Assembly (NCBI RefSeq): GCF_000332475.2
Contig: NZ_AOGX02000041.1
Span: 1 to 31,991, forward strand
Source: Leptospira yanagawae serovar Saopaulo str. Sao Paulo = ATCC 700523
GTDB lineage: Bacteria; Spirochaetota; Leptospiria; Leptospirales; Leptospiraceae
DNA: 31,991 bases
Reading direction: 5' to 3'
Shown here one piece after another: positions 1 through 9,760 of this stretch; positions within the stretch are counted from its first letter, which is position 1; each line of letters starts with the position of its first letter. The notes beneath the pieces were generated by a model. The model did not search any database. It saw only the letters and a program-made list of their open reading frames with translations, and was not told the DNA's origin. The position numbers were made by a program, and so were the translations under genes.

Positions 1-513
1 AAAGTTTTAAAGATTTGGTATTGGTTTTTGTCTGTATCTTGGAATTCATCCAGGATACAAACTTGGAATCGCTCTCGTAAAGATTGAACCAAGATTTGGT
101 TAGGATTACGAACAATGGCATCGTAAACCTTTAAGATCATTTGATCATAAGTGAGGTATTCCCCTTTTTCGATGGTGGATTTTGTTTTGGCCTTAAGTTC
201 GAATACTGTATTTTGTAAAAAGATGGATCCATCATAATCCAATTGTGCAAGAGGGAATACTTCTTTCAAAGAATGGACAACAGAATCTATTTTTCCTTGC
301 AACACAATGGATGCTGCATCCAAATTTTTGACAATCGTACTCCCTTTCAGAAGGAAATAGTCAAATCCTGTTCCCTTTACATCCTTACCAAGAGAACGAT
401 TTAATTTTGAAATTCGTTTCAATTCTCTTGCTACTGTTTTGATATCTTCGTTTTGGATTGCATTGGCAAATGACTCGAGTGATTTCCAATTGTCTATCCA
501 TTGAGGGATACTA
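1..513. repeat. Terminal direct repeat, left copy (circular overlap)
   Basis: These 513 bases match 31468-31980 at every position I compared, giving a constant offset of 31467. The repeat lies inside recB, and joining the two copies restores one uninterrupted recB frame. The simplest reading is the overlap left when a circular molecule is written out linearly, not a biological long terminal repeat. Confidence 0.93.
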
Positions 514-1178
514 CCTTTATTCCCTTGTGCAGTAATTGCCTCACCGGTTGGTCCCTTTAAAGCCTCACAAATGGAGATGAGTTCTCCCGAGACTTGACTC
601 TTGTTTGCATTCTGAATGCATTCCTCTAAGGAGACAAAGGTTGGGAATGCATAGTCCTTCGTGTCGGCAAGGAGTTTCGAAGTGGTGCTAACAACGAGGT
701 CTTCCTTTTTCTTTAAATTCGAGATCAAAATATCATTGGCGAGTGATTCTTTATCTCTCCCTTCCCACTGGCTTCTTTTCAGATCATAAAAGGTCTTTCG
801 AATCAACTCTTCATTCGATGTTAGTTTTACATTTGGATTGTTTTGGGTTTCTACCGGGTATTCGGTTAACACCATATTGCAAAAACCATGGATCGTGGAG
901 ATGGTGACTTGGTCTAAATCTCGGAGGTAATGGTAGTATTCAGGGTGTTTGCCGTTCTCATAGAGTTCTAAGATTTTTAATTTCAATCGTGCTTTTAATT
1001 CGCCAGCGGCTTTTTCCGTAAAGGTTAATACCAAAAATTGGAGCAGTCGATTTTCTTTCGTATGATTTGTGACATCGTGGATCATCACTTCACCTAACAT
1101 TTGCATGATTAGATGTGTTTTTCCGGTTCCCGCAGAAGCTTCGATAAAATTGGGATGATTGGCTAAAGGATGGTCCAT
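1..1178 (-). CDS. recB: RecB, N-terminal part (exonuclease V beta subunit), continues across the circle join
   Basis: This is the helicase start of RecB, the 3'-5' translocating helicase/nuclease subunit of RecBCD, which processes double-strand ends for recombination. The ATG at 1178 follows an AAAGGA ribosome site and lies 2 nt after the recC stop, so the two are coupled. Residues 14-21 read ASAGTGKT (Walker A), followed by a motif Ia region (LVLTFTEKAAGELKARL) and STIHGFC. The frame is open to base 1 and continues in frame at 31467, giving a full protein of 1206 residues, close to the 1180 of E. coli RecB. The apparent partial gene is an effect of where the circle was opened, not a truncation. 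Confidence 0.95.
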   Translation of the reverse strand, partial: MDHPLANHPNFIEASAGTGKTHLIMQMLGEVMIHDVTNHTKENRLLQFLVLTFTEKAAGELKARLKLKILELYENGKHPEYYHYLRDLDQVTISTIHGFCNMVLTEYPVETQNNPNVKLTSNEELIRKTFYDLKRSQWEGRDKESLANDILISNLKKKEDLVVSTTSKLLADTKDYAFPTFVSLEECIQNANKSQVSGELISICEALKGPTGEAITAQGNKGSIPQWIDNWKSLESFANAIQNEDIKTVARELKRISKLNRSLGKDVKGTGFDYFLLKGSTIVKNLDAASIVLQGKIDSVVHSLKEVFPLAQLDYDGSIFLQNTVFELKAKTKSTIEKGEYLTYDQMILKVYDAIVRNPNQILVQSLRERFQVCILDEFQDTDKNQYQIFKT

Positions 1179-1180
1179 TA

Positions 1181-4100
1181 TCAAAATCCTTTCTTGATGA
1201 GAGGTAGAAGTACTGGGTATACTTTCTGAAACGAAAATTGGTGGAGCAAATCCTTTGCATAAGGAGATAGTTTCATGTGTTTCGATTCAAATTCTAAGAT
1301 TTCGTCTGATTCTTCTTCTAAAAATTCCTTCCAAGCAGATTCTAATTTGTTGCCATCACCTTCCGAGTGTTCCATGCCCATTTCGGCAAAAAACATATTG
1401 AGACCAGGATTGGGAATGTACATTGGAGGGGATCCATTGACAAGTGTGACAACGTTTCGAATGTATTCTGCCGATTCCGTTTCAGGTAAACTTTCAAAGG
1501 GAAGGATTTCATGGCTTTCCTTCTGTTTGGATAATATGGGTATGATGACTAATTTTTTCCCAATGGTTCGGAACAAACAAGCACTAAGGAATAAATGGAT
1601 CATCTTACCAAAATAATCTTTTACGTATTCATTTGGTTTTTCTGGTTTGGGATGGTAACTTTTTGGGTAAAACCAATAGTAAGTATCACCGATCACAATT
1701 AGATTCTCCCACTCACCAGTGATGGATTGGGTTTCATCCAAAGGGAATGCAGGCAATTTAAATCCATTTCGTAATCCTGTATCACCAATCGAGAGGGAAC
1801 TTAAATACTCCATTCCATTGGTATTTGAAAAGAGTTCCGTTTTTAATGTTTCGTATACTTCTGCAATTTCGGTAAGTTCTTCTAATAAAGTTTCTGTTGT
1901 GACCAAATGGAAGGCACCATAAGGAAATTCTGCTTTGTTCTCTGCGATTGTACTGAACTCATTGATCTTTTGTTTGATCGCATCTTTGTTCCAAGGCCAA
2001 GGCTCTTCTTTTGCCAATGATTCTGTAAACAATGGGATAAATTTCGATTTGAATGAAAACGTTTCCAGTGAATCGAAATAAAATGGTTCTTCCGAAGAAG
2101 TTTCTTCTTCATCATCAAAGTATCCTAGATTTTCTTTGATATAAGGGAGAATCGGATTTTTAAAGGCAGACGCAATGGATGCGATGGAGACTTCTTTTTT
2201 CAATTTCACTTCGGCATTTGACAAAGCCAAATCTTCCAATGCAGTAAAATTTGGATTGGGCAATGCAGTCTGCAAACTTCTATATGGTTTTAAATTTCTT
2301 GCAAAATCATAAGAATGCAAAATGTTCTGATCATAAAAACGACTATAGGGTGTTAAGGGGATTTCTGTTGCGGATTCGATCCCAAGAGAAGTCATGATTT
2401 CAAACAAACTAGAACAAGGCTCAAATTCTTTATCTTCTAATGTGTTTTTTCCCACATAGGAAAAAGTGATGCTATCTTCTGCCGATAAAATGGTTTCCCA
2501 TAATAAAGATTCTTGGATTTCCACTCGATTCAAATCCCAAGGTTTTGGTTCATTCTTTCTTAGGTTAAACCTTGAAAGATCTTTTGAACCTGGAAATTTT
2601 CCTTCTCCCAATCCAACGATGTAGATATGGGAAAAGGGAATCGGTCGCATTGGTTGCAAAAGGGAAATGGTTATCCCTTCTGTCAGGTAATTTCCTTTTT
2701 GAGTTGCGATGTTCGAAAAGATTTCATCCGTTTGCAATTGAACGAATTGTAAAAAGTCAGTTATATGGTTCCAATCGGACTCACACCATCTCGCAATGGT
2801 TTCTAACCATTCTGTGAAATAAATCCTTTCGGATTCTGATTCCTCACTAAACTTTAAAAATTGGTTCCACTTGGTTTCAAATGCTTTGGCTCTTTCTTTG
2901 GTTGGTAACTGTAAAAATTCAGTTTCAAAAAACATTTGTAAGGATTTGATTTGTTCCCAAACCAAATTCAAATGGAGGACAGAATCTTTTTCTGCCAATG
3001 GATCTGTGATCACTCCCAATTGGTTCCAAGTGGTCTCTTCATCACTCATCACAGATAGGACTGCACGTTTCACCCCAAAGGAGATTGTGTATGGGTTCTC
3101 TTCTTTGTTTTCATCATAGAGGGAACCCAGTGAATCGAGTAATTGGATGACGGAATTGGTTTGGTCATTGGATTCAATTTTGGTTTTGCCTGTGATGAGA
3201 GGATTCTGTAGCAAATGAATGAAATCCTCTTTTTCGATCCGTTTATTTAAAAACGATTGGAAAAGGATTTCTAAAACTTTGAACAACAAAGAAGTATCCT
3301 TTGCCACTAAATCAGAAAGCGAATAATGCAAGCGATGGAGAGTAGGGGTAACATTGGCACTTTGCGTTGTATAAATCCCTCCATGGAATACCCATTCAAT
3401 GGCAGCTTTGTAATCATTGGTATTCGGAACAAGGATCGCAAAGTCCAATAAACTCAAGTTCCCTTTGCTTGTGCTGATTTTATGAAGGATATCATGTGCG
3501 ATGGATTCCATCTCGCGGTATTCGGAAGGTGCATTCCATACTCTCACAGTATGATCGTTTAAGTAATTTTCTTCTTTTACTTGTTCTTCTAACAAAATGG
3601 ATTTTAGTTTTGCTAACATGCCTCCACTTGCATATTTGGATGTTTCTTTTTGTTTGGTAAGATTCGAAAATTCTTTCGCTAAATAGGATTGTGGTTTTGC
3701 AAATTTAGATAAGTAGTTTTTCGTTTTCTCTGGATTTTGGCCGATGACTTTCCCATTATGGAATTGGTAGATATGGATGTGAAAATTTGGATGTTTGGAA
3801 ACCGTTTTCAAAAAATCAATGTAAGTCCCAGACAAATTGGACAAACAAAAGAAATGCAAATTGCCTTGGAGGGATAAGTCTTTTCCTTTGGTTAGGTAAT
3901 AGAATAAGTTTTTTTTCCCATCTTGGTTTGTCCCAAGGTAGATTCCTTTTTCCAATTCCCAATAAGGATCACCTATGAGTTGGTCTGGGATAAAACTTTT
4001 ATCATCTCCAAGCCAATTTTGAATCCAATTTGACCGGTTCAATTCATAATCTTTGAAATACTTTGTCAATAGGTCGGATAAATAGTATAACTTTGGTAAA

Positions 4101-4474
4101 TCGGAGATATAGGTTTGGATCTCGGGATGATTTTGGAATAAAGTCGTTTGGTTCTGGTAAAGGAAATTGAAACAATCCTTCCGAAAGGAATTGTAATCAT
4201 AAAATTCCTCCGCCTCTGCCCAAGCTGGGATTTGTAAGGCGGCGAAGATCGTTTTTAAAATTGCTTTTTCTAAAAAGGTAAATTCAATGTTGATGGAAAG
4301 TTGTGAGTCATTGTACTTCGGTATGTTGAGTTTGAGCCAAGGAATTAAATTGGTATTCGGCACAACCACAAGTGGCATGCGGAGTGGATTTTCAATTTGT
4401 TCCTTTTTGATTTGTTTTGTGAGTTCCGAAGTGATTTCGTGCAGATGGAGTCCTGCAAAATAATGTATTGGCAA
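1181..4474 (-). CDS. recC: RecC, exonuclease V gamma subunit
   Basis: RecC is the scaffold subunit of RecBCD that splits the DNA strands and scans for Chi. The 1097-residue product matches the family length (E. coli 1122). Its N-terminus has the RecC-type pattern of a short leader, then PLVVVPNTNLIPWLKL and a long helicase-like but nucleotide-site-free body. The most upstream possible start is a TTG at 4474. It is preceded by TAAGGGA about 6 nt away, and an in-frame TGA lies just upstream, so TTG is the likely start. It is the first gene of a recC-recB-recD operon on the minus strand. The leader upstream (4475-4570) is AT-rich and probably holds the operon promoter, but I could not pick convincing -35/-10 boxes. 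Confidence 0.95.
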   Translation of the reverse strand: MPIHYFAGLHLHEITSELTKQIKKEQIENPLRMPLVVVPNTNLIPWLKLNIPKYNDSQLSINIEFTFLEKAILKTIFAALQIPAWAEAEEFYDYNSFRKDCFNFLYQNQTTLFQNHPEIQTYISDLPKLYYLSDLLTKYFKDYELNRSNWIQNWLGDDKSFIPDQLIGDPYWELEKGIYLGTNQDGKKNLFYYLTKGKDLSLQGNLHFFCLSNLSGTYIDFLKTVSKHPNFHIHIYQFHNGKVIGQNPEKTKNYLSKFAKPQSYLAKEFSNLTKQKETSKYASGGMLAKLKSILLEEQVKEENYLNDHTVRVWNAPSEYREMESIAHDILHKISTSKGNLSLLDFAILVPNTNDYKAAIEWVFHGGIYTTQSANVTPTLHRLHYSLSDLVAKDTSLLFKVLEILFQSFLNKRIEKEDFIHLLQNPLITGKTKIESNDQTNSVIQLLDSLGSLYDENKEENPYTISFGVKRAVLSVMSDEETTWNQLGVITDPLAEKDSVLHLNLVWEQIKSLQMFFETEFLQLPTKERAKAFETKWNQFLKFSEESESERIYFTEWLETIARWCESDWNHITDFLQFVQLQTDEIFSNIATQKGNYLTEGITISLLQPMRPIPFSHIYIVGLGEGKFPGSKDLSRFNLRKNEPKPWDLNRVEIQESLLWETILSAEDSITFSYVGKNTLEDKEFEPCSSLFEIMTSLGIESATEIPLTPYSRFYDQNILHSYDFARNLKPYRSLQTALPNPNFTALEDLALSNAEVKLKKEVSIASIASAFKNPILPYIKENLGYFDDEEETSSEEPFYFDSLETFSFKSKFIPLFTESLAKEEPWPWNKDAIKQKINEFSTIAENKAEFPYGAFHLVTTETLLEELTEIAEVYETLKTELFSNTNGMEYLSSLSIGDTGLRNGFKLPAFPLDETQSITGEWENLIVIGDTYYWFYPKSYHPKPEKPNEYVKDYFGKMIHLFLSACLFRTIGKKLVIIPILSKQKESHEILPFESLPETESAEYIRNVVTLVNGSPPMYIPNPGLNMFFAEMGMEHSEGDGNKLESAWKEFLEEESDEILEFESKHMKLSPYAKDLLHQFSFQKVYPVLLPLIKKGF

Positions 4475-4571
4475 AAAAAATCCCTTATTTCAAAAATCAA
4501 ACATAGTTTCACCTCAGAGAAGGTGGAACGCAATCATTATCTGATCTTCCTTTTTGAAAAAGAAAAAATTA

Positions 4572-4641
4572 GGGCGCCATTTCCGGCTATCCGCTCCAAT
4601 CTTTGCCAAAGGCAAAGGATTTCCGCTGCTATCCGGGGCGC
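4572..4641. repeat. REP-like palindromic element, copy A
   Basis: This 70-bp imperfect palindrome has outer arms GCGCC and GGCGC, two related inner arms (TTCCGGCTATCCG and TTCCGCTGCTATCCG), and a central hairpin CTTTGCC-AAA-GGCAAAG (4601-4617) that extends to 4598-4620 with one bulged base. A degenerate relative with the same order of parts lies at 17985-18050. The layout resembles intergenic REP/BIME-type repeats. Lying between the hydrolase gene and recC, it could also act as a transcription block or mRNA-stabilising structure. Confidence 0.7.
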
Positions 4642-4662
4642 TCGTGTATCGAAATGAATTCG

Positions 4663-4688
4663 AAAAATGGGAGAGTGAGTCTCTCCCA
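4663..4688 (-). terminator. Rho-independent terminator of the lipoprotein hydrolase gene
   Basis: Read on the minus strand this is TGGGAGAG-ACTCA-CTCTCCCA, an 8-bp perfect stem with a 5-nt loop, followed directly by five T. It starts about 36 nt past the stop codon of the hydrolase gene at 4724, so it should end that transcript before recC. Confidence 0.85.
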
Positions 4689-4723
4689 AATGCCCACCTA
4701 GCAAATACTAAGTGGTATTTTGA

Positions 4724-6448
4724 TTACTCACTTTCAAACTTAAGTGTGGATGCAGTTGTTGTGCTGTGTTTGAATGTCGTTGTGTAGAGTGAAACTGGTT
4801 TTGGTACCGCATACATTGGGTCGATGTTGTCAATGGCCAAACCAATGCGAGATCCAGCAGGGAAGTCATGTGCAACTGCTTGGAGGTCTACATTTAGGTC
4901 TACGTCTTTCCCTTTCACGTTGAAAAGTGTTGCTGTTCCGTGGCTAATCAATTTTCCCGTTCCCCAAAAGTCTACTTCATAGAGGTAAACCACAACATGT
5001 GGTGCATAGTCTGAACTATTGATACGACCTTTGTAAAAGGTTCTACCACGAAGTTTTAGTGGGGAGGAGAGTCTGTCAGATAGATACAACATTGCGTTGG
5101 TTCGATCGATTAAATTCACATTGGTTGTGACTGGAACCGAAACGGCGCCATCCAATATCTCTGATAAAAGCGGAACTCCTGTAGTGGCACTGGTTCCACC
5201 AGATAGAATGGTATCATTTCCATTACTTGTGTTTGCTGTTGTTGTGATTTTCCCTGGGCTTAAGAGTCCCATTGGTCGCAAATGGTAAGTTCTTTCGACC
5301 TTAGAAGGGATAGGCCAATTTGCATAACTCACTCGATCACTTGAAAAACGTTTTTGGATGGTCACTTTTGGTTTTGTCATGATTCCATTTTGGATTCCTT
5401 TTAACCAATAATCAAACCAGTCATAAGCATTTGTCCAAACATAATTATTAAGTCCTAAGACCCCACCAATTTCAGCTGTTGCATGGATCCCATTATTGAG
5501 ATCTAATTTTTTAGGAACCGTGAGTTGTTCGAAGTAGGGAAGGATTTGGTTTGGTTGGAACAAATTATCTTGTGAGTTATTGGAAATGTAAACTGGTTTG
5601 CCAGATGTATTCAATTCCGCCACAAAATTGTTAGGTGATCTTTCTCTTGCCCATGATAATACAGTTGCAACGTCTCTTGTATCCAACAGTTTTTGAAAAT
5701 TCTCTGCAATGATGGGATCCATTCTTCCCGTAATGTACCCTGCTGTCACAAGTAGGAGTCCCCAAACAAGTCTCGGTGATTGGTTTCCATAAAGCGAATC
5801 AGGTAAACTCCCCCAACCACTCATGGCCACTGCGGTTTTGATTCTTGGCTCTTTGCTAAGTCCCAGTAAAGAAATCCCAGCTCCATACGAAATTCCCGCA
5901 ATACCGATGTTTGACGGATTGACAGGAGCATTCGCTAAAAGGAAATCAATTCCTTTGGATAGGTCTTCCATATCTTTTGGACCAGCGACATTGATGAGTC
6001 CACCGGATGTTCCAAACCCTCTCGTGTTGTAACTAAAAACCACGTATCCTTTTTTTGCGAGTTTTGCAGCAGGAACGATGTATTCGTATTCATTCAATGC
6101 CCAACTATTGACAAAGATAACTGCAGGGTATGGACCTGTACCTGATTTTGGAATGAACAAGTTCCCTGTGATTTTAACACCGTCATTACTTAAAAACGAA
6201 ATGTTATCGTTAAAAGTAAAACTTCCATCATTTTCATTTTGGAATGCTGTTTGGATGTCTCTTGTGGTTGCGGCATTGTTAAGTTGTAACATTTCAGGTG
6301 TCACATTTGAACTTTGCGCCTGGCCATTTAACACCGATAGTATGGCACTCGTTTCCTTTCCGTTTTGATTTCCATTCCCCCCACACGCAATCAGTAGGAA
6401 GTTACCTACGATTAGGAGGAGAGTGAGATAGTTTTTTTGCTTTTTCAT
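4724..6448 (-). CDS. Lipoprotein alpha/beta hydrolase, CocE/NonD (peptidase S15-like) family
   Basis: The product is a 574-residue predicted lipoprotein. Residues 1-22 form a signal peptide ending LLIAC, with Cys22 as the lipidation site. An alpha/beta-hydrolase domain follows, with the nucleophile elbow GISYGAG (Ser187), a likely acid Asp294 (SQDNLF) and a likely His322 (GIHATAE). The last ~170 residues look like the beta-sandwich that follows the catalytic domain in the X-Pro dipeptidyl-peptidase/CocE family. Known members cleave esters, amides or peptides; the substrate here cannot be read from sequence. The ATG at 6448 has GAGG 6 nt upstream. The gene is divergent from an AraC-type regulator (6619), the usual layout for a regulator and its target. 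Confidence 0.85.
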   Translation of the reverse strand: MKKQKNYLTLLLIVGNFLLIACGGNGNQNGKETSAILSVLNGQAQSSNVTPEMLQLNNAATTRDIQTAFQNENDGSFTFNDNISFLSNDGVKITGNLFIPKSGTGPYPAVIFVNSWALNEYEYIVPAAKLAKKGYVVFSYNTRGFGTSGGLINVAGPKDMEDLSKGIDFLLANAPVNPSNIGIAGISYGAGISLLGLSKEPRIKTAVAMSGWGSLPDSLYGNQSPRLVWGLLLVTAGYITGRMDPIIAENFQKLLDTRDVATVLSWARERSPNNFVAELNTSGKPVYISNNSQDNLFQPNQILPYFEQLTVPKKLDLNNGIHATAEIGGVLGLNNYVWTNAYDWFDYWLKGIQNGIMTKPKVTIQKRFSSDRVSYANWPIPSKVERTYHLRPMGLLSPGKITTTANTSNGNDTILSGGTSATTGVPLLSEILDGAVSVPVTTNVNLIDRTNAMLYLSDRLSSPLKLRGRTFYKGRINSSDYAPHVVVYLYEVDFWGTGKLISHGTATLFNVKGKDVDLNVDLQAVAHDFPAGSRIGLAIDNIDPMYAVPKPVSLYTTTFKHSTTTASTLKFESE

Positions 6449-6497
6449 GATTCGCCTCTGAATTGACTCAAAAATAACATAAAGAGGGATCTTTTGC

Positions 6498-6538
6498 GTC
6501 TAAAATGGCAATCCTAGACGAAAATTGAGGTCTAAAAT
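6498..6538. promoter_or_regulatory. Candidate AraC-type operator: direct repeats between divergent genes
   Basis: GTCTAAAAT occurs at 6498-6506 and again at 6530-6538, 32 bp (three helical turns) apart. An inverted TAGAC lies between them at 6515-6519. Direct repeats at whole-turn spacing in a divergent region are typical of AraC-family binding sites. A separate small inverted repeat, GTACG-N7-CGTAC, lies at 6548-6564. This is inference from pattern and position only. Confidence 0.35.
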
Positions 6539-6618
6539 CATGATTTTGTACGTTTTATTCGTACACTGCCAATTCCAAACAGTTGACGGAACCGTGCATA
6601 TTGTCCGACTTTTGTCGT

Positions 6619-7641
6619 ATGTTTGAATTTTTCGGGTCTTGGCTTCAATTTGGTGCTTGGTATCATTTTGTTTTAGGAATTGGAATCCTCGTGAAAGAAA
6701 AAGGATCCAAAGGTTTCCCTTTTGCGATGGTTGCGGCTTTTTCTGGGGGAACACTCATCATCTACGCATACCGTTTATTTGCTGGATTCGAATTTGAATT
6801 TCCACTACTGAATCATGGTTATGTGCCCATTATATATTTGATTCCAGGGAGTATGCAGTATACCATTGAGCAATTCTTAAGTTCAGAGCCTGTTTCGATT
6901 GGCAAACTCAAACGATTGTACCCAACCTTCCTTGTGATCATTTTTCTGATAGGATTACAAATCTTTTTTCCTCAAGTCTTAGAACAATCGATGAATGAAA
7001 GTTTTACGGGACTTCCATTTTCCATTCCAGAGTATTTAGCCTTACTCGGTTGTTTGTATTGGGTCATCAGCTTTGTTTGGATGATTTACCAGTATCGAAA
7101 TATACTCTATCGCAATCCAAATGAGGAAGCCAAATTGGGTGTCAGAGTTTTGGGGATGATCTTAAAAGGCAATATTACATTTGCTAGTTTCATTTTATTC
7201 AGCACAATCTTTCGTTGGAACTCCGGGATATATTTTACAGCAGGACTTGCCACACTCATGGCAGTTGTTGCTTTTATTGGAACTGAAATCAATCATGAAT
7301 TGTTTAAAGATATTTTACCTGGCCTTCGGCAGTCCTATCGCACTTCGAGAATCCTAAATCTCAATTTGGAAAAATTACAACAAGACTTAGACCATTTGTT
7401 GAAACAAGAATTTGTATACCGAGAGGAAACAATCAATTTATCCAATCTTTCGGAACGTTTGGGCATCAAAGATTACCAACTCAGTGAATACATCAATGCG
7501 TATTTAGGAATGAACTTCAATCGATTGGTCATCACATCCCGTATCGCAGTTTCACGCAATTGGTCATGTAAGGCTTTGATTCGTAAGGCACTAAAAATTC
7601 TTGCGAGTAATTCTATTTCTTTGGCAGGTTTCGTGATATAA
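6619..7641 (+). pseudogene. Truncated membrane-anchored AraC-family regulator
   Basis: Residues 1 to about 240 are a polytopic membrane domain with about six to seven hydrophobic segments. Residues 272-304 are the first helix-turn-helix of an AraC domain (INLSNLSERLGIKDYQLSEYI, written in part). Homology stops near residue 304 (base ~7530). The remaining ~36 residues are merely the antisense reading of the opposing response-regulator gene, so the second helix-turn-helix is missing and normal DNA binding is unlikely. I chose the ATG at 6619; a TTG at 6583 is possible, and neither has a clear ribosome site. It is divergent from the lipoprotein hydrolase and probably once regulated it. Confidence 0.75.
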
Positions 7642-7952
7642 TCTGTGGCCCCTGCTTCTATTGCGATTTTAAAATATTCGGGTTCTGTATGGCCTGTCAC
7701 CATAATGATCGGAAGCCAACCCACAGGAGATGTTGAGAGAATGTCAGAAATGAGATCGATACCATTACCATCTGGTAATTCCCAATCAAGTAATACAACA
7801 TCGATCGGCTCACTGAGTATCTTTTCCCGTGCTACAGAAATGGATTCCGCTTCAATCGCATCGTAACCATTTTTGGAAACCCATCGACTGAGAAGTTTCC
7901 GTTGTAGGTCAGTATCTTCAATGATTAGGATTTTTTTAAGTCCTTCTGACAT
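7473..7952 (-). pseudogene. Truncated REC-GGDEF response regulator (diguanylate cyclase lost)
   Basis: Residues 6-125 are an intact receiver domain: acidic pocket Glu12/Asp13, phospho-acceptor Asp56 (LLDWELPDGNG), Thr86 (MVTGHTE) and Lys108 (ITKPAKE). Next comes LRETAIRDVMTN, which looks like the linker and very start of a GGDEF domain (family form RDxLTGLYNRR). Homology then ends near residue 143 (base ~7525), and the last 16 residues are the antisense of the facing AraC gene. The GGDEF catalytic part is gone, so no c-di-GMP synthesis is expected. The gene begins 11 nt after the stop of the 598-residue lipoprotein gene, with AGG close to the ATG, and so is the third gene of that operon. Confidence 0.8.
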
Positions 7953-7963
7953 TCACCTATCGT

Positions 7964-9760
7964 TTACTTTTTCTTTTTTTTACCTAGTATTTTTTCTACT
8001 TCCCCTGGTTCCATGGGAACTTTTACCACTGTCCCACCTTCCTTTCGCACTTGGTCTAAATCGATAACAGCTCCCGATAACAATCGTGCCGCTTTTTTAG
8101 AATTATCTTTTACACCATAGACAACCCATTTGCCGCCCTCAAGGGATAACACTAAATACGTACAATCTGCTGCAGCCAAAATCGAATGTGCTGAGATTTG
8201 TGCCATGAATTCATAACTGAGCACAATGCCCGTTCCGATGGCAACGCCTGAGGGAACTCCAACTGCCTTCGTTACTTGGTAGACTCCATACGTCACCCCA
8301 GTTCCAATCGACGCTGCTGATCCTACCACACCCACAGTAGCTGAGGTAGCTTTGGTGGAAGCGTAGGTGACAACTTCCGTTGTTGCTGATGCACTGGCAA
8401 CAGTTCCTCCTGCCACACTTCCTGTCACGGCAAGACCTCCGCCGAGAACTGCCTGCCCTGTCGTCACACCTACATAACTCATAGGAGCAAGGATGTACTT
8501 CCCAGATGACTCTGTAACAAAGGCAGCAGACTTCACAGAATAAGCAGATGATTTCCGAGACATCGCAGAAGTGATCTTGGCACCCTTATCCAATGACTGG
8601 ACAGACTCATGTACCACAACCTCTGTACTATTGATGATGGATCCTAACACCAACTCCAAACTTGGTGCTGTCAAATACACCACTCCTTTCCCGGTAAGCG
8701 CGATCGTTTCCACTAACCCATACATCGTTGTACCGGCCGCATTTGCACCTAACGCAACGGGATAAATCAATCCATTCCAAGTTACATAACCAACCGATAG
8801 TAAAGCCACCTTCCCAATTGGTTTGATGATGCTGTCATATAAAATTGCCTTTGCTGTTCTGGAAAAAGATTTCAGTAGAGCAGTTGGTATCCCTTCGTCT
8901 TTGTCAGCAATGGCTTCAATTTCTCCTTTCGCTCTCCCCAACTCTTCTTTTGCATCTTTTCCATATTGGAATATGGTTTCTTTCCAACTTCCAAAAATCG
9001 TTTCCGAAACAGAAGAGCGAAACTCATTGATTTCTGAATTGCGACTGAAGTACCCACCTTTACGAAAGTCTTCGTACGATTCATTCCATGAAGATTTGAG
9101 TGCATCATCTAAATCAATATAACCATACACAGTGGATTCAAAATCCTTTTGGAAATTTTCCTGGTATTTTTGAAATCGTTTCTTTACGGATGGGGATGTA
9201 TCCTTTGGCATCTCTTTGTTGAGTTGCATCTCAGCCCATTCATCCCATTCTTTTCGGATCTCCGCTGATTTTGCGATCACTGCTTGGTGGCTTTGTTTCC
9301 CTCTATCAAATGAGGATCCAATGAGACCGTATGACTCCGCAACAGAAGCATACATAATAAACAATCCAGGTTTCGTTGCGTTTTCACTTAAGTACTTCCG
9401 AACCTCTTCTCCTTTTTCATTGATATTGCCAGCCGCTTTCCAACTCATCTTGGTTCCGTCTTTTACAATCACAACAGACTCGGATGCCTTAATCATTGAT
9501 TTGGAAAATTGTTCAGCAGCAAAATCATACCGGCTCCCAAGAACAGTAATCGAGGCTTCTTCCATCGGAGGGATAAACTTAATGCTTGTACCTTTAACTG
9601 GTAAAGCTCCTTGGTAATAGAGAGAGCTATGCCCTTCGATCACAAGTTTTTTGGTGTTCTTGAGTGGATCTTCTTGTTTCTTATCGGAACTTGCACAATA
9701 TGAAATGGATAAACATAAAATGAGCCCAAGGATTGGTTTCTTAATTTGATTGCATTTCAT
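7964..9760 (-). CDS. Lipoprotein of unknown function, paralogue of the upstream gene
   Basis: This 598-residue product has a signal peptide ending ISYC (Cys22), a loose spirochaetal lipobox. Residues ~30-150 are a mixed region. Residues ~150-300 are charged and helical, rich in Lys, Glu and Trp. Residues ~300-530 are a long Gly/Ala/Ser/Val/Thr-rich stretch with several mildly hydrophobic segments. A C-terminal module (VIDLDQVRKEGGTVVKV) ends in a run of lysines. The C-terminal module is clearly related to the end of the upstream 493-residue protein, and the overall plan is shared. The ATG at 9760 overlaps the upstream stop in an ATGA, so translation is coupled. I do not recognise the family; a surface or outer-membrane-associated pair is an inference from the lipobox and glycine-rich body. 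Confidence 0.8.
   Translation of the reverse strand: MKCNQIKKPILGLILCLSISYCASSDKKQEDPLKNTKKLVIEGHSSLYYQGALPVKGTSIKFIPPMEEASITVLGSRYDFAAEQFSKSMIKASESVVIVKDGTKMSWKAAGNINEKGEEVRKYLSENATKPGLFIMYASVAESYGLIGSSFDRGKQSHQAVIAKSAEIRKEWDEWAEMQLNKEMPKDTSPSVKKRFQKYQENFQKDFESTVYGYIDLDDALKSSWNESYEDFRKGGYFSRNSEINEFRSSVSETIFGSWKETIFQYGKDAKEELGRAKGEIEAIADKDEGIPTALLKSFSRTAKAILYDSIIKPIGKVALLSVGYVTWNGLIYPVALGANAAGTTMYGLVETIALTGKGVVYLTAPSLELVLGSIINSTEVVVHESVQSLDKGAKITSAMSRKSSAYSVKSAAFVTESSGKYILAPMSYVGVTTGQAVLGGGLAVTGSVAGGTVASASATTEVVTYASTKATSATVGVVGSAASIGTGVTYGVYQVTKAVGVPSGVAIGTGIVLSYEFMAQISAHSILAAADCTYLVLSLEGGKWVVYGVKDNSKKAARLLSGAVIDLDQVRKEGGTVVKVPMEPGEVEKILGKKKKK

Noticed and set aside
4507..4527. Small hairpin CACCT-CAGAGA-AGGTG in the recC leader
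   Set aside because: Only a 5-bp stem with a bulged extension; not distinguishable from chance and no T-run follows.
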